Part shown: positions 16,946 to 24,806 of the stretch, piece after piece
Numbering within the stretch: position 1 is the first letter of the stretch
Layout: the number at the start of each line of letters is the position of its first letter
From: Halopiger xanaduensis SH-6
Lineage (GTDB): Archaea; Halobacteriota; Halobacteria; Halobacteriales; Natrialbaceae
Direction of reading: 5' to 3'
Assembly (NCBI RefSeq): GCF_000217715.1
Contig: NC_015666.1
Location: forward strand, 446,270 to 510,269
DNA length: 64,000 nucleotides
The notes under the pieces: generated by a model
The model's database searches: none
Seen by the model: only the letters and a program-made list of their open reading frames with translations
Told to the model about the DNA's origin: nothing
Program-made: the position numbers and the translations under genes

Positions 16946-18645
16946 TGGCGAGCGATATCGGCGAACCGCCGGAGGCGGCCGCGCCGACGCGCCGGGATCC
17001 GTCTCGTGCCCCCGAGACGACCAGCGCACCGGTGACCGCGCTGACGACGATCCTCGCGACGCTAGCCGGGGCGCTCGCGCTCGCGATCGGTATCGGTTCG
17101 CTCGTTCCGGCAGTCGCCGCCGTCGCGGCCGGCTGTCTTCTAACGGGTACGGTGACGGCGACGAAGCGGCGGACGCCCGGCGGCCGCGCCGTCGGGAGCT
17201 GTCTCGTCGTGTTCGCGGCGCTCGGGATCGCGGCCGCGGCCGGCCTCGAGGCGGCGACCGGCGTCGGCACCGGTGCGGGCCCGGGCGAAATCGCGACCCG
17301 CATCGGCGTCGTCGTCGCGGTCGGGCTGGCGGCGTTCGGCGCGACGGCGACCGTCACCGGTGCGATCGGCGACGGTGCGGTTCGGTCGGCGATCCCCGTC
17401 GCCGTCGCCACGACGCTCCCGCTGGCGGTCGTGGGCGGCGTCCACCTTCCGCCGGTTCGAAATCGAGTGCACGACCTCGTCCCGCTCGGCGACGGCAGCG
17501 AGCCGGGGACGGGATCCGGGGCGGCAGCGACCGACGGCGGCCTCGAGCTCGCGCGCCTGTTCTCCCCCGAGAACACGATGGTCGGCGTCGCGACGTTCGT
17601 CGCCCTCCTCGTCGCCGCCCTTTGGACCGCGTACTTCGTCCTGCCGCGGCTGCCGATTCCGGAGTTGCTGCCCCGCGATCGCCGCGCGGACGTCCGCTGG
17701 CGGATCCGACTGCTCGCGTCGCGAGCCGGCTGGGGCGGCTGGACCGTCCTGCTGGTCGGCGGCGCCCTGACGATCACCGCCGCGCTCTCGCGGGCGACCG
17801 ACGAGCCCTATCTCGATTCCGTCTACCCGCTGCTCGAGTCGACCGCCGTTCCGCTCGCGATGGCGGCGGGACCGCGCGTCGCGTTCGTCGGAGCTATCGT
17901 CGTCCTAATTGCGGCGCTTTTAGTCTCCCGGCTGCCCGGCCTCTACCGGCTCCGGTACCATCCCGCCGTCAGGTGGCTGCCGGTACTGACCGGCGGGACC
18001 CTCGTCTCGCTGCTCGTGCTGGTGGGCTACCCGCGCGCGTTCGACCGGCTACTCCGGCCGGAACTCGAGGCGCTCGGGGCCGACGGGGAGCCGCTTCCCG
18101 TCCCGGTGATCGGGACGGTGCCGACGCAGGAGCTCTCCTCGCTGCTCGCGCCGTCGGAGGGCATCGCGATCATCGCCATCGTGGTCGCGGGCGTCATCAG
18201 CGCCGCCGGAACGCTCTTCGTCGCGATCTGGCTGCTCGGCTCTCTCCGCCTGCTGCCGGATCGGGGCGCGCCGGGGTCGCTGGCGGCCGGCGCGCTCGTC
18301 GGCGGCGCGATCGCCGCGGCGGTCGCCGGCGCGTCGACCCCGGTCGTCAGCGCCGCCGTCGCGTGCGCGATCGTCGCCTGGGACAGCGCGGTCTACGGCG
18401 TCTCGATCGTCGAGGAACTGGGCCGCGAGCCGACCATTCGCCGGCCGGCGGTCGCACACGCGACCGGCGCCGTCGTCGTCGGGGTCGTCGGTATCGCGCT
18501 CGCGCTCGGGTTCACCGCCGTCCTCGAGCGCGCGACGGTTCGAACGGGCGCGACCGTCGTCATCAGTCTCACCGTCGCGCTGCTCGCGGCGCTGGTCGTA
18601 CTCAAGCGACGGGCGACGGCGGCTGCAGCGGCGACGGAATCGTAA
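16945..18645 (+). CDS. Polytopic membrane protein of the DUF58 operon (DUF7519-like)
   Basis: A 566-residue protein with about 12-14 hydrophobic segments spread over its whole length and short, acidic or Gly/Asp loops. No catalytic motif is visible. I believe the family is DUF7519, found only beside DUF58/DUF4129 genes in haloarchaea. The ATG overlaps the preceding TGA. The gene ends 26 bp from the stop of the convergent moxR. The likely role is membrane scaffold or translocation component of the same surface-assembly system; that is inferred from context only. Confidence 0.72.
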   Translation: MASDIGEPPEAAAPTRRDPSRAPETTSAPVTALTTILATLAGALALAIGIGSLVPAVAAVAAGCLLTGTVTATKRRTPGGRAVGSCLVVFAALGIAAAAGLEAATGVGTGAGPGEIATRIGVVVAVGLAAFGATATVTGAIGDGAVRSAIPVAVATTLPLAVVGGVHLPPVRNRVHDLVPLGDGSEPGTGSGAAATDGGLELARLFSPENTMVGVATFVALLVAALWTAYFVLPRLPIPELLPRDRRADVRWRIRLLASRAGWGGWTVLLVGGALTITAALSRATDEPYLDSVYPLLESTAVPLAMAAGPRVAFVGAIVVLIAALLVSRLPGLYRLRYHPAVRWLPVLTGGTLVSLLVLVGYPRAFDRLLRPELEALGADGEPLPVPVIGTVPTQELSSLLAPSEGIAIIAIVVAGVISAAGTLFVAIWLLGSLRLLPDRGAPGSLAAGALVGGAIAAAVAGASTPVVSAAVACAIVAWDSAVYGVSIVEELGREPTIRRPAVAHATGAVVVGVVGIALALGFTAVLERATVRTGATVVISLTVALLAALVVLKRRATAAAAATES

Positions 18646-18671
18646 AACGAGCGGCCGAATTTCTCGACGAG

Positions 18672-19652
18672 CTACGGCTCGACGGCCGGCACTTCGACCC
18701 GGTTCAGGACGTCCCGAACGACGGTCGCGCCGTCGACGCCCTCGATCTGCGCGTCGGTCGTCAGCACGAGCCGGTGTTGCATGACCGGGACTGCGATCCG
18801 CTTGACGTCGTCCGGCGCGACGTACTCGCGGCCCTCGATCGCCGCCCGCGCTCGAGCCGCCTCGTAGTACCGTTGAATCCCGCGCGGCGAGATGCCGATC
18901 TCGACCCGGTCGTCGGCCCGGGTCGCCCGCGCCAGGTCGACGAGGTATTCGCGGACCTCGCGGGCCATCGTGATCCGTTCGGGGACGCGCTGTAGTTGGC
19001 GGACGCCGCGCGTCTCGAGGACCGGCTCGACCGACGGCATCTTCGTCTCGCGCCGGCTTCGGCGCTCGATCAACTCGAGTTCGCCCTCGCGCTCGGGGTA
19101 GCCGATCGAACTCTTGACCATGAAGCGGTCGCGCTGGGCCTCGGGGAGTTCGAAGGTCCCCTCCTGCTCGACGGGGTTCTGCGTCGCGATCACCAAGAAG
19201 GGGTCCGGCAGGTCCCGGGTCGTCCCGTCGACGGTGACTTGCCCCTCGTCCATCGCCTCGAGCAGGGCGGCCTGCGTCTTCGGCGGCGCGCGATTGATCT
19301 CGTCCGCAAGGACGACATTAGCGAAGACCGGTCCCTCGGTAAACTCGAACTCGCCGGTCGCCTCGTTGAAGACGTGCGAGCCGGTGATGTCGCTGGGCAG
19401 CAGATCCGGCGTGAACTGGATCCGGGAAAACTCCAGTCCCAGCGCCTGCGCGACCGTGAGCGCGGTCAGCGTCTTCCCGGTCCCGGGGACGTCCTCGAGG
19501 AGGACGTGGCCGCGTGCGAGCGCGGCGGTCAGGACGGTTTCGAGGAATTCGCGGTCCGTGATCACCGCGTCGCCGATCCGGTCGATCACTTCGGTGCAGG
19601 TGTCGCTGGCGGCGGCGACCGAGCGGCCCGGGTCCGGGTCTGCGTCTGCCAT
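18672..19652 (-). CDS. MoxR-family AAA+ ATPase
   Basis: A 326-residue AAA+ protein: Walker A GTGKT in LLEDVPGTGKT (near residues 52-61), then the MoxR-typical FSRIQFTPDLLPSDITGS, Walker B VVLADEINRAPPKTQAALLEAMDEGQVTVDG, sensor 1 ATQNPVEQEGTFELPEAQRDRF, and the C-terminal lid with SPRGIQRYYEAARARA. MoxR ATPases act as chaperones with DUF58/VWA partners. Here the gene is convergent with, not inside, the DUF4129-DUF58 operon, so it may be expressed separately. ATG at 19652 gives a normal-length N-terminus. Confidence 0.92.
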   Translation of the reverse strand: MADADPDPGRSVAAASDTCTEVIDRIGDAVITDREFLETVLTAALARGHVLLEDVPGTGKTLTALTVAQALGLEFSRIQFTPDLLPSDITGSHVFNEATGEFEFTEGPVFANVVLADEINRAPPKTQAALLEAMDEGQVTVDGTTRDLPDPFLVIATQNPVEQEGTFELPEAQRDRFMVKSSIGYPEREGELELIERRSRRETKMPSVEPVLETRGVRQLQRVPERITMAREVREYLVDLARATRADDRVEIGISPRGIQRYYEAARARAAIEGREYVAPDDVKRIAVPVMQHRLVLTTDAQIEGVDGATVVRDVLNRVEVPAVEP

Positions 19653-19796
19653 CGGTCGTCGTTGTCGGCGCCGTCACATGAAGATACTGGCGATCCGACG
19701 CGTTTCGCGGGCGGCCCGATCCGGTCCCCCGTGGAGCGCAACGGCGAGCAGCGAGAAGCGAAGGCTTTTGCGCACCCGAGCGCCAAAACGACGATA

Positions 19797-21392
19797 ATGA
19801 CCGGAGACGATCCACTCGAGGAGTCTACTGACTTCGAGCCCGAGTCAGGAGAACCGTTACCGGACGGCGGAGCAGCAGGCGCGGACGACGTCGCGCTCGA
19901 CCCCTGGGGCTCCTCGAGCGTCTCCGACTATCGCAAGCTCTTCGAGGAGTTCGGCATCGAGGAGTTCGACGAAGTATTAGACGAGGTTCCCCACCCCCAC
20001 TACCTGATGCGCCGTGGCGTCATCTTCGGCCACCGCGACTACCGACCCGTCGCCGAGGCGCTGCAAAACGACGAGCCCGCGGCGGTGCTGTCGGGCTTCA
20101 TGCCCACCGGCGACCCCCACATCGGTCACAAGCTCGTCTTCGACGAGATCATCTGGCACCAGCAGCAGGGCGCCGACGCCTACGCGCTCATTGCGGACCT
20201 CGAGGCCAACGCCGCCCGCGGGATGAGCTGGGAAGAGATCGACGAACACGCCCGTGACTACCTCCTCTCGCTGCTCGCGCTGGGCTTCGACCCCGAGGAA
20301 GGAACCCTCTACCGCCAGTCAACGAACCGCGAACTGCAGGACCTGGCCTTCGAACTGGGCGCCGACGCCAACTTCTCCGAGTTCCAGTCGATCTACGGCT
20401 TCGACGGCGAGACCGACGTCTCCCACATGCAGTCGGTCGTCACCCAGATGGCCGACATCCTCTACCCGCAACTCGAGGAGCCCAAGCCGACCGTCATCCC
20501 GGTCGGCCCGGACCAGGACCCACACGTCCGGCTCGCGCGGGATTTGGCCGAGCGGATGCGCTTCTTCAAGGTCTCGGAGGCGTACGCCAGCTTCGAACTC
20601 GAGCCCGCGGAGCGCGTACTGGTCGCCGACTTCCACGAGCGCCTCGACCCCGCTGACTTCGACGACGACACGCTCCGGTGTACCCACGTCGCCGAGGCGC
20701 TCGAGGAGACGCCCCTCTCCGAGCTCGCAGTCGACGCGAGCACGCTCGACTCCGTCCTGACGAAACTCGAGGAAGGCGGTATGGAGCCGCTGCGGCCTCG
20801 TATCCGCTTCTTCGACCGGCGCGCGACCGACGAGGCATTCGAGGCCTTGATCGACGCCGTCGACGGCGAGAAGCGCGTCTACGAGAACCACGTCGACGCC
20901 TTCGACCTCGAGCGCGCGGAAGCCGAGGAACTGGCCCGCGAGATCGAAGTCGAGAACGGCGGCTACGGCTTCCAGCCGCCCTCGTCGATCTACCACCGCT
21001 TTATGACCGGCCTCACGGGCGGCAAGATGTCCTCCTCGATCCCCGCTTCGCACATCTCGCTGCTGGACGACCCCGAGGACGGCTACGACAAGGTCAAGGC
21101 CGCGACCACGGGCGGGCGCGAGACCGCCGAGGAGCAGCGCGAGAAGGGCGGCCGCGCCGACGAGTGTCCCGTCTACGAACTCTACGCCTACCTGCTGGCC
21201 GGCGACGACGACGAGTTCGCCAAGCGCGTCTACGACGAGTGCGTCGGCGGCGAGCGTCTCTGTGGCGACTGCAAGGAGCAGGCCGCCCAGCTCATGAAGG
21301 AGTTCCTCGAGGAACACCAGGAGAAGCGCGAGGAAGTCGAAGACCTGCTCGAGGAAGCGGATATCGAACTCGAGTCGCCGCGTCGGCGGTAA
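19797..21392 (+). CDS. trpS: Tryptophanyl-tRNA synthetase
   Basis: A 531-residue class I synthetase of the archaeal/eukaryotic TrpRS type. The HIGH-like motif is PTGDPHIGH (residues 103-111) and the KMSKS-like motif is GGKMSSSIPAS (near residue 408). The Trp-pocket and dimer regions (GPDQDPHVRLARDLAERM, SSIYHRFMTGLTGGK) are intact, and the C-terminus contains CVGGERLCGDCKEQA. It charges tRNA-Trp. An acidic N-terminal extension of about 40 residues is haloarchaeal. ATG at 19797 is chosen because CTTTTG (about 19764-19769) lies about 30 nt upstream and the sequence before it is non-coding in character. No leader peptide or long 5' leader is seen here, unlike pheS. Confidence 0.95.
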   Translation: MTGDDPLEESTDFEPESGEPLPDGGAAGADDVALDPWGSSSVSDYRKLFEEFGIEEFDEVLDEVPHPHYLMRRGVIFGHRDYRPVAEALQNDEPAAVLSGFMPTGDPHIGHKLVFDEIIWHQQQGADAYALIADLEANAARGMSWEEIDEHARDYLLSLLALGFDPEEGTLYRQSTNRELQDLAFELGADANFSEFQSIYGFDGETDVSHMQSVVTQMADILYPQLEEPKPTVIPVGPDQDPHVRLARDLAERMRFFKVSEAYASFELEPAERVLVADFHERLDPADFDDDTLRCTHVAEALEETPLSELAVDASTLDSVLTKLEEGGMEPLRPRIRFFDRRATDEAFEALIDAVDGEKRVYENHVDAFDLERAEAEELAREIEVENGGYGFQPPSSIYHRFMTGLTGGKMSSSIPASHISLLDDPEDGYDKVKAATTGGRETAEEQREKGGRADECPVYELYAYLLAGDDDEFAKRVYDECVGGERLCGDCKEQAAQLMKEFLEEHQEKREEVEDLLEEADIELESPRRR

Positions 21393-21499
21393 CGGCAGCG
21401 TTCGGACCAGTACCGGACTCGTTTCGCGTCCTTTTCCCTAACTTACAGGTCGATGTCTGACGAAGTTATATAGGTCAGTTCGTGAAACCACTCGGACGG

Positions 21500-22933
21500 A
21501 TGCCCCGCCCTCCCCGCGATACGCTCCTCGTCTGCGCGGACGTCCTCGGCGCGTTCGGCGTAACGGCGGCGGATATCGACCGTCGGCGGGACGGACCGAG
21601 CGACGAGTCGCTCGAGGCAGCCCTCGCGGACGCCCTCTCGGACGGCCGGAATCGAACGACCGTCCTCCGGCGGACCATCGCTCGGAGCGACCGAGGGCTC
21701 AACTGCGCCGCGCGCTACGCCCGAGAGTCCCTCGAGCGGGAGTTGACGGCCGTCTTCGAGGCGATCGACTGGTCATTTTCGCTCTCAGCTACGGGGCGTG
21801 GAAGGGGAGCACCGCAACAGATGTACCTCGAGGCGACCGATCACGGCGGCCGCCGCCGCGAGACGACGGTCGAGTACCCCGACACCCCGCTGGGCACCGA
21901 CAACCTGCCCGCGGTCCTGCACGCGATCAACGACTCGCTGCTTTCCGGCACCGACGCCCGGTTCGTCCTCCTCTCCTCGGGCGTCGACCGCTGGCGGGCC
22001 GCGCTGGTCGACGAGCGCGAACTCGAGCGACTTCGGGATCGGTACGGCCCGCGGATTACGGCGGTCGAACGGCCCTTGCTTCCGGACCACGGCCTCGAGG
22101 CGTACGTCCCGAGCGAAGCACCCGACGGTGCGGACGAGCCGTGGCCCGCGTGGGCGCACGACCGTGAACGTGACCGACGTAGCGGCTACGACGCCAGCGA
22201 CGAGACGACCGTACTCGAGAGGGAGAGCGAGAGCGAAGACGACGGAATCGAATCGCTCATCGAAGAGGCCGAGAGCGGGGTCGAGTCGGCAAGCGAACGG
22301 AGCAACGTGACTGAAGCCGCGCCGTCCGACGCCGACGCTGCGTCCGAAACTCAGCAGCAAGAAACCGACACGGCGAATCGGACCACGTCGCCGCCCTCAA
22401 GGAAGGCCGATGGATTCGAACTCCGCGGTTCCCCGACCGTCTCGCGAGTCAGCGATGGCGAGGATTCGTCGCGGACGACCGCTGAAGCCAGCGAACGAGG
22501 ATCCGATGACGCTCGAGCGGACGCCGCCAATAGCGAGTCAGAATCAGTGTCAACGTCGGTGTCGGCAGCGAAATCGGAGTCGGAACCAGAATCAGATGAC
22601 GACGGATTCGGCACACTCTCGGGAACGACCACCACGACGCGCGTCTCGAACGACTCCTTCGGCTCCGACGTCGAGTGGGAGACCGAAAACGAGCGCTACC
22701 GCGCACTCGGGGCCGCGCTCGGCGCCGGCGGGAACGTCTCCGTCGAGGGGCTGCTCGAGGACGACGACTTCCTCCCGGAGCTGCCGGCGGTCGAACCCGA
22801 GGAGCAGCGGATCGAGTTCGACGATCCGTTCGATCCAGACGCGGTTCGGGAGGCGAAGGCCGCCGCAGAGCAGTCGGGATTCGTCTGGGTTGATTCGGGG
22901 ACGCTCGAGACGACGCGGCTTTCGAACGGCTGA
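21500..22933 (+). CDS. Conserved haloarchaeal protein of unknown function with acidic middle
   Basis: A 477-residue protein. The N-terminal domain (about residues 1-210; CADVLGAFGVTAADIDR, LNCAARYARESLERELTAVFEAIDWSFSLSA) contains alternating helices and strands with no motif I recognise. A Ser/Glu/Asp/Thr-rich disordered stretch (about 210-400) follows, then a short ordered C-terminus (ERYRALGAALGAGGNVSVEGLLEDDDFLPELP and RIEFDDPFDPDAV). ATG at 21500 fits the TATA-like TTATATA at 21466-21472; an in-frame GTG at 21482 is less likely. The gene lies between trpS and pheST with no clear functional link. Confidence 0.7.
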   Translation: MPRPPRDTLLVCADVLGAFGVTAADIDRRRDGPSDESLEAALADALSDGRNRTTVLRRTIARSDRGLNCAARYARESLERELTAVFEAIDWSFSLSATGRGRGAPQQMYLEATDHGGRRRETTVEYPDTPLGTDNLPAVLHAINDSLLSGTDARFVLLSSGVDRWRAALVDERELERLRDRYGPRITAVERPLLPDHGLEAYVPSEAPDGADEPWPAWAHDRERDRRSGYDASDETTVLERESESEDDGIESLIEEAESGVESASERSNVTEAAPSDADAASETQQQETDTANRTTSPPSRKADGFELRGSPTVSRVSDGEDSSRTTAEASERGSDDARADAANSESESVSTSVSAAKSESEPESDDDGFGTLSGTTTTTRVSNDSFGSDVEWETENERYRALGAALGAGGNVSVEGLLEDDDFLPELPAVEPEEQRIEFDDPFDPDAVREAKAAAEQSGFVWVDSGTLETTRLSNG

Positions 22934-22975
22934 GCGGGCGCGGGCCGCCGTCCGGTCTGGTACCAACCCGCAACG

Positions 22976-22980
22976 TTTTT
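22976..22980 (+). promoter_or_regulatory. TATA-like box of the pheST leader transcript
   Basis: A run of five T (in AACGTTTTTGC) is centred 28 nt upstream of the ATG of the small leader ORF at 23006. This is the spacing of other leaderless promoters in this window and places the transcript start about 275 nt before pheS. No comparable AT-rich box is visible immediately upstream of the pheS ATG. Confidence 0.5.
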
Positions 22981-23005
22981 GCTTGCCCTCTCGCATCGAA
23001 CGCAT

Positions 23006-23089
23006 ATGGTATCCGAATCCCACGCCGGAGGCGTCGTCAGTCAGCCCCAGCGGCCGCGATCGGGATTCGGCTTCTTCTTCCGCGCGTAG
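23006..23089 (+). CDS. Putative Phe-rich leader peptide of pheST (27 aa)
   Basis: A leaderless ATG opens a 27-codon frame whose C-terminus reads FGFFF then Arg-Ala-stop (Phe codons TTC at 23066-23068, 23072-23080). It is the only ORF between the promoter and pheS that fits a leaderless start. Four Phe codons in five, just before a stop and a hairpin, upstream of the Phe-tRNA synthetase genes, is the signature of a leader peptide that reports charged tRNA-Phe. E. coli pheST has the analogous Phe-rich pheM leader; a homologous archaeal system is not known to me. Assignment as a regulatory peptide is inference from position and composition. Confidence 0.6.
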   Translation: MVSESHAGGVVSQPQRPRSGFGFFFRA

Positions 23090-23263
23090 CGCGGGTCGGC
23101 GGACCCGCGGGCGTCCACACCGGACGGCCGCGGCGAAACCGACCGTACGCCGCCGATCGCTTCGATCGGCGGCTCTCTGTCGTTCGGATCGGGACACCAG
23201 CGTCGCCGTAATCGACCGCACGCCGCCGATCCGAGTCGGAACCGCTAACTGACCGCCCGTCAG
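23090..23263 (+). promoter_or_regulatory. Putative attenuator: alternative hairpins between leader peptide and pheS
   Basis: Hairpin 1: CGCGGGT (23090-23096) pairs with ACCCGCG (23103-23109) and starts at the base after the leader stop. Arm A: GCCGCCGATCG (23149-23159) pairs perfectly over 11 bp with arm B, CGATCGGCGGC (23163-23173). Arm C: TCGGATCGG (23184-23192) pairs with arm D, CCGATCCGA (23226-23234). GCCGCCGATC recurs at 23222-23231, overlapping D, so B can pair with either A or D, making the structures mutually exclusive. A small CTGAC/GTCAG hairpin (23249-23263) lies just before pheS. There is no clear T-tract, so control could be at termination or translation. Confidence 0.55.
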
Positions 23264-23279
23264 CCATCCAAACAAGCGA

Positions 23280-24806
23280 ATGCAACTTCCAGAATCACAG
23301 GTCGCGGTCTTGGAGGCCGCGAGCGCGGACGAGGCAACGTCCGTCGACGCCCTTGCCGAGGCGACCGACCTGCCCCCGGAGACCGTCACCGGCGCGGTCT
23401 TCGAACTCGAGGACGAGGGGCTGGTCGCCGTCGACGAGCGGGTCGACGAAACGATCGCACTGACAGACGAAGGTCGGGAGTACGCCGCCGAGGCGCTTCC
23501 CGAAGTCCGACTCTACGAGGCCGCCCTCGAGGCCGGCGCCGACACTGATCCAGTCCAGATGGGCCAGGTCATCGGCGCGTCGGGACTCGAGGGGCCGCAG
23601 GTCGACATCGCGCTCTCGAACTACGCGCGCAAGGGGTACGGCACGATCGACAGCGGCGAGATCACCGCCGATTCCGACGCCGATCCCGACGCCGACGCGG
23701 AGGCGAACGCGCTCGCGACGCTCAAGGGAACGGGCGAGACGCCTCGCGACGCCGTCGACGTCGATGCGGACACGCTCGAGCAACTCGACCGGCGCGGACT
23801 GGTCGGGATCTCGGAGACGACCGTCCGCGAGGTCACGCTGACCGAGCGGGCCGTCACCGAGCTCATGGCCGGCATCGAGACCGCGGAAACCGTCGGGCAG
23901 GTGACGCCCGAACTCCTCACGAGCGGCGAGTGGGAGGACGTGGAATTCGCCGACTACAACGTCGAGGCCGACGCCGAGCAGTTCGAGGGCGGCAACGTCC
24001 ACATCCTGCGCCAGACCGCCGAGCGCGTGAAGGACGTCCTCGTGGGCATGGGCTTTCAGGAGATGGAAGGTCCGCACGTCGACGCGGACTTCTGGATCAA
24101 CGACTGTCTGTTCATGCCCCAGGACCACCCCGCCCGGACCCACTGGGACCGGTTCGCCCTCGAGGAGCCGACGCACATCGACGACCTTCCCGAGGACCTC
24201 GTGGACCGCGTCGAGCGCGCCCACAAGGAGGGCGTCGGCGAGGACGGCGAAGGCTACCACTCGCCGTGGGACGAGGACTTCGCGCGGGCGCTCGCGCTGC
24301 GCGGGCACACGACCTCGCTCTCGACGCGCTACCTCTCCGGCGAGCAGATCGGCGAGATCGAGCCGCCAGCGCGCTTCTTCAGCGTCGAGAAGGTGTATCG
24401 CAACGACACGCTCGACCCGACCCACCTGCTCGAGTTCTTCCAGATCGAGGGCTGGGTGATGGCCGAGGACCTCTCGGTGCGAGACCTCATGGGCACCTTC
24501 GAGGAGTTCTACGCCCAGTTCGGCATCGAGGACATTCAGTTCAAGCCCCACTACAACCCCTACACCGAACCCAGCTTCGAACTGTTCGGCACCCACCCGA
24601 CCACCGGTGAACTGGTGGAGATCGGCAACTCGGGCATCTTCCGCGAGGAGATGCTCGAGCCCCTCGGTGTGGAGTGCGACGTGATGGCCTGGGGACTGGC
24701 CTTGGAGCGCCTGCTCATGCTGATGTACGGCTTCGAAGACATCCGCGACATCCACGGCACGCTGTGTGACCTGGAACTGCTGCGCAACACGGAGGTGACC
24801 TACTGA
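23280..24806 (+). CDS. pheS: Phenylalanyl-tRNA synthetase alpha subunit
   Basis: A 508-residue class II synthetase alpha subunit of the archaeal/eukaryotic type. It has N-terminal winged-helix-like domains (SQVAVLEAASADEATSVDALAEATDLP), then the catalytic core: motif 1 region MGFQEMEGPHVDADFWINDCLFMPQDHPAR, motif 2 region FFSVEKVYRNDTLDPTHLLEFFQIEGW, and motif 3 VMAWGLALERLLMLMYG. With PheT it forms the (alpha-beta)2 enzyme that charges tRNA-Phe. ATG at 23280 has no Shine-Dalgarno and no nearby TATA box; it is preceded by about 275 nt of structured leader. The stop overlaps the pheT ATG (TGATG). Confidence 0.96.
   Translation: MQLPESQVAVLEAASADEATSVDALAEATDLPPETVTGAVFELEDEGLVAVDERVDETIALTDEGREYAAEALPEVRLYEAALEAGADTDPVQMGQVIGASGLEGPQVDIALSNYARKGYGTIDSGEITADSDADPDADAEANALATLKGTGETPRDAVDVDADTLEQLDRRGLVGISETTVREVTLTERAVTELMAGIETAETVGQVTPELLTSGEWEDVEFADYNVEADAEQFEGGNVHILRQTAERVKDVLVGMGFQEMEGPHVDADFWINDCLFMPQDHPARTHWDRFALEEPTHIDDLPEDLVDRVERAHKEGVGEDGEGYHSPWDEDFARALALRGHTTSLSTRYLSGEQIGEIEPPARFFSVEKVYRNDTLDPTHLLEFFQIEGWVMAEDLSVRDLMGTFEEFYAQFGIEDIQFKPHYNPYTEPSFELFGTHPTTGELVEIGNSGIFREEMLEPLGVECDVMAWGLALERLLMLMYGFEDIRDIHGTLCDLELLRNTEVTY

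Noticed and set aside
19680..19796. Trp leader peptide before trpS
   Set aside because: A TATA-like box lies about 30 nt before the trpS ATG, so the transcript appears leaderless; no Trp-rich ORF.
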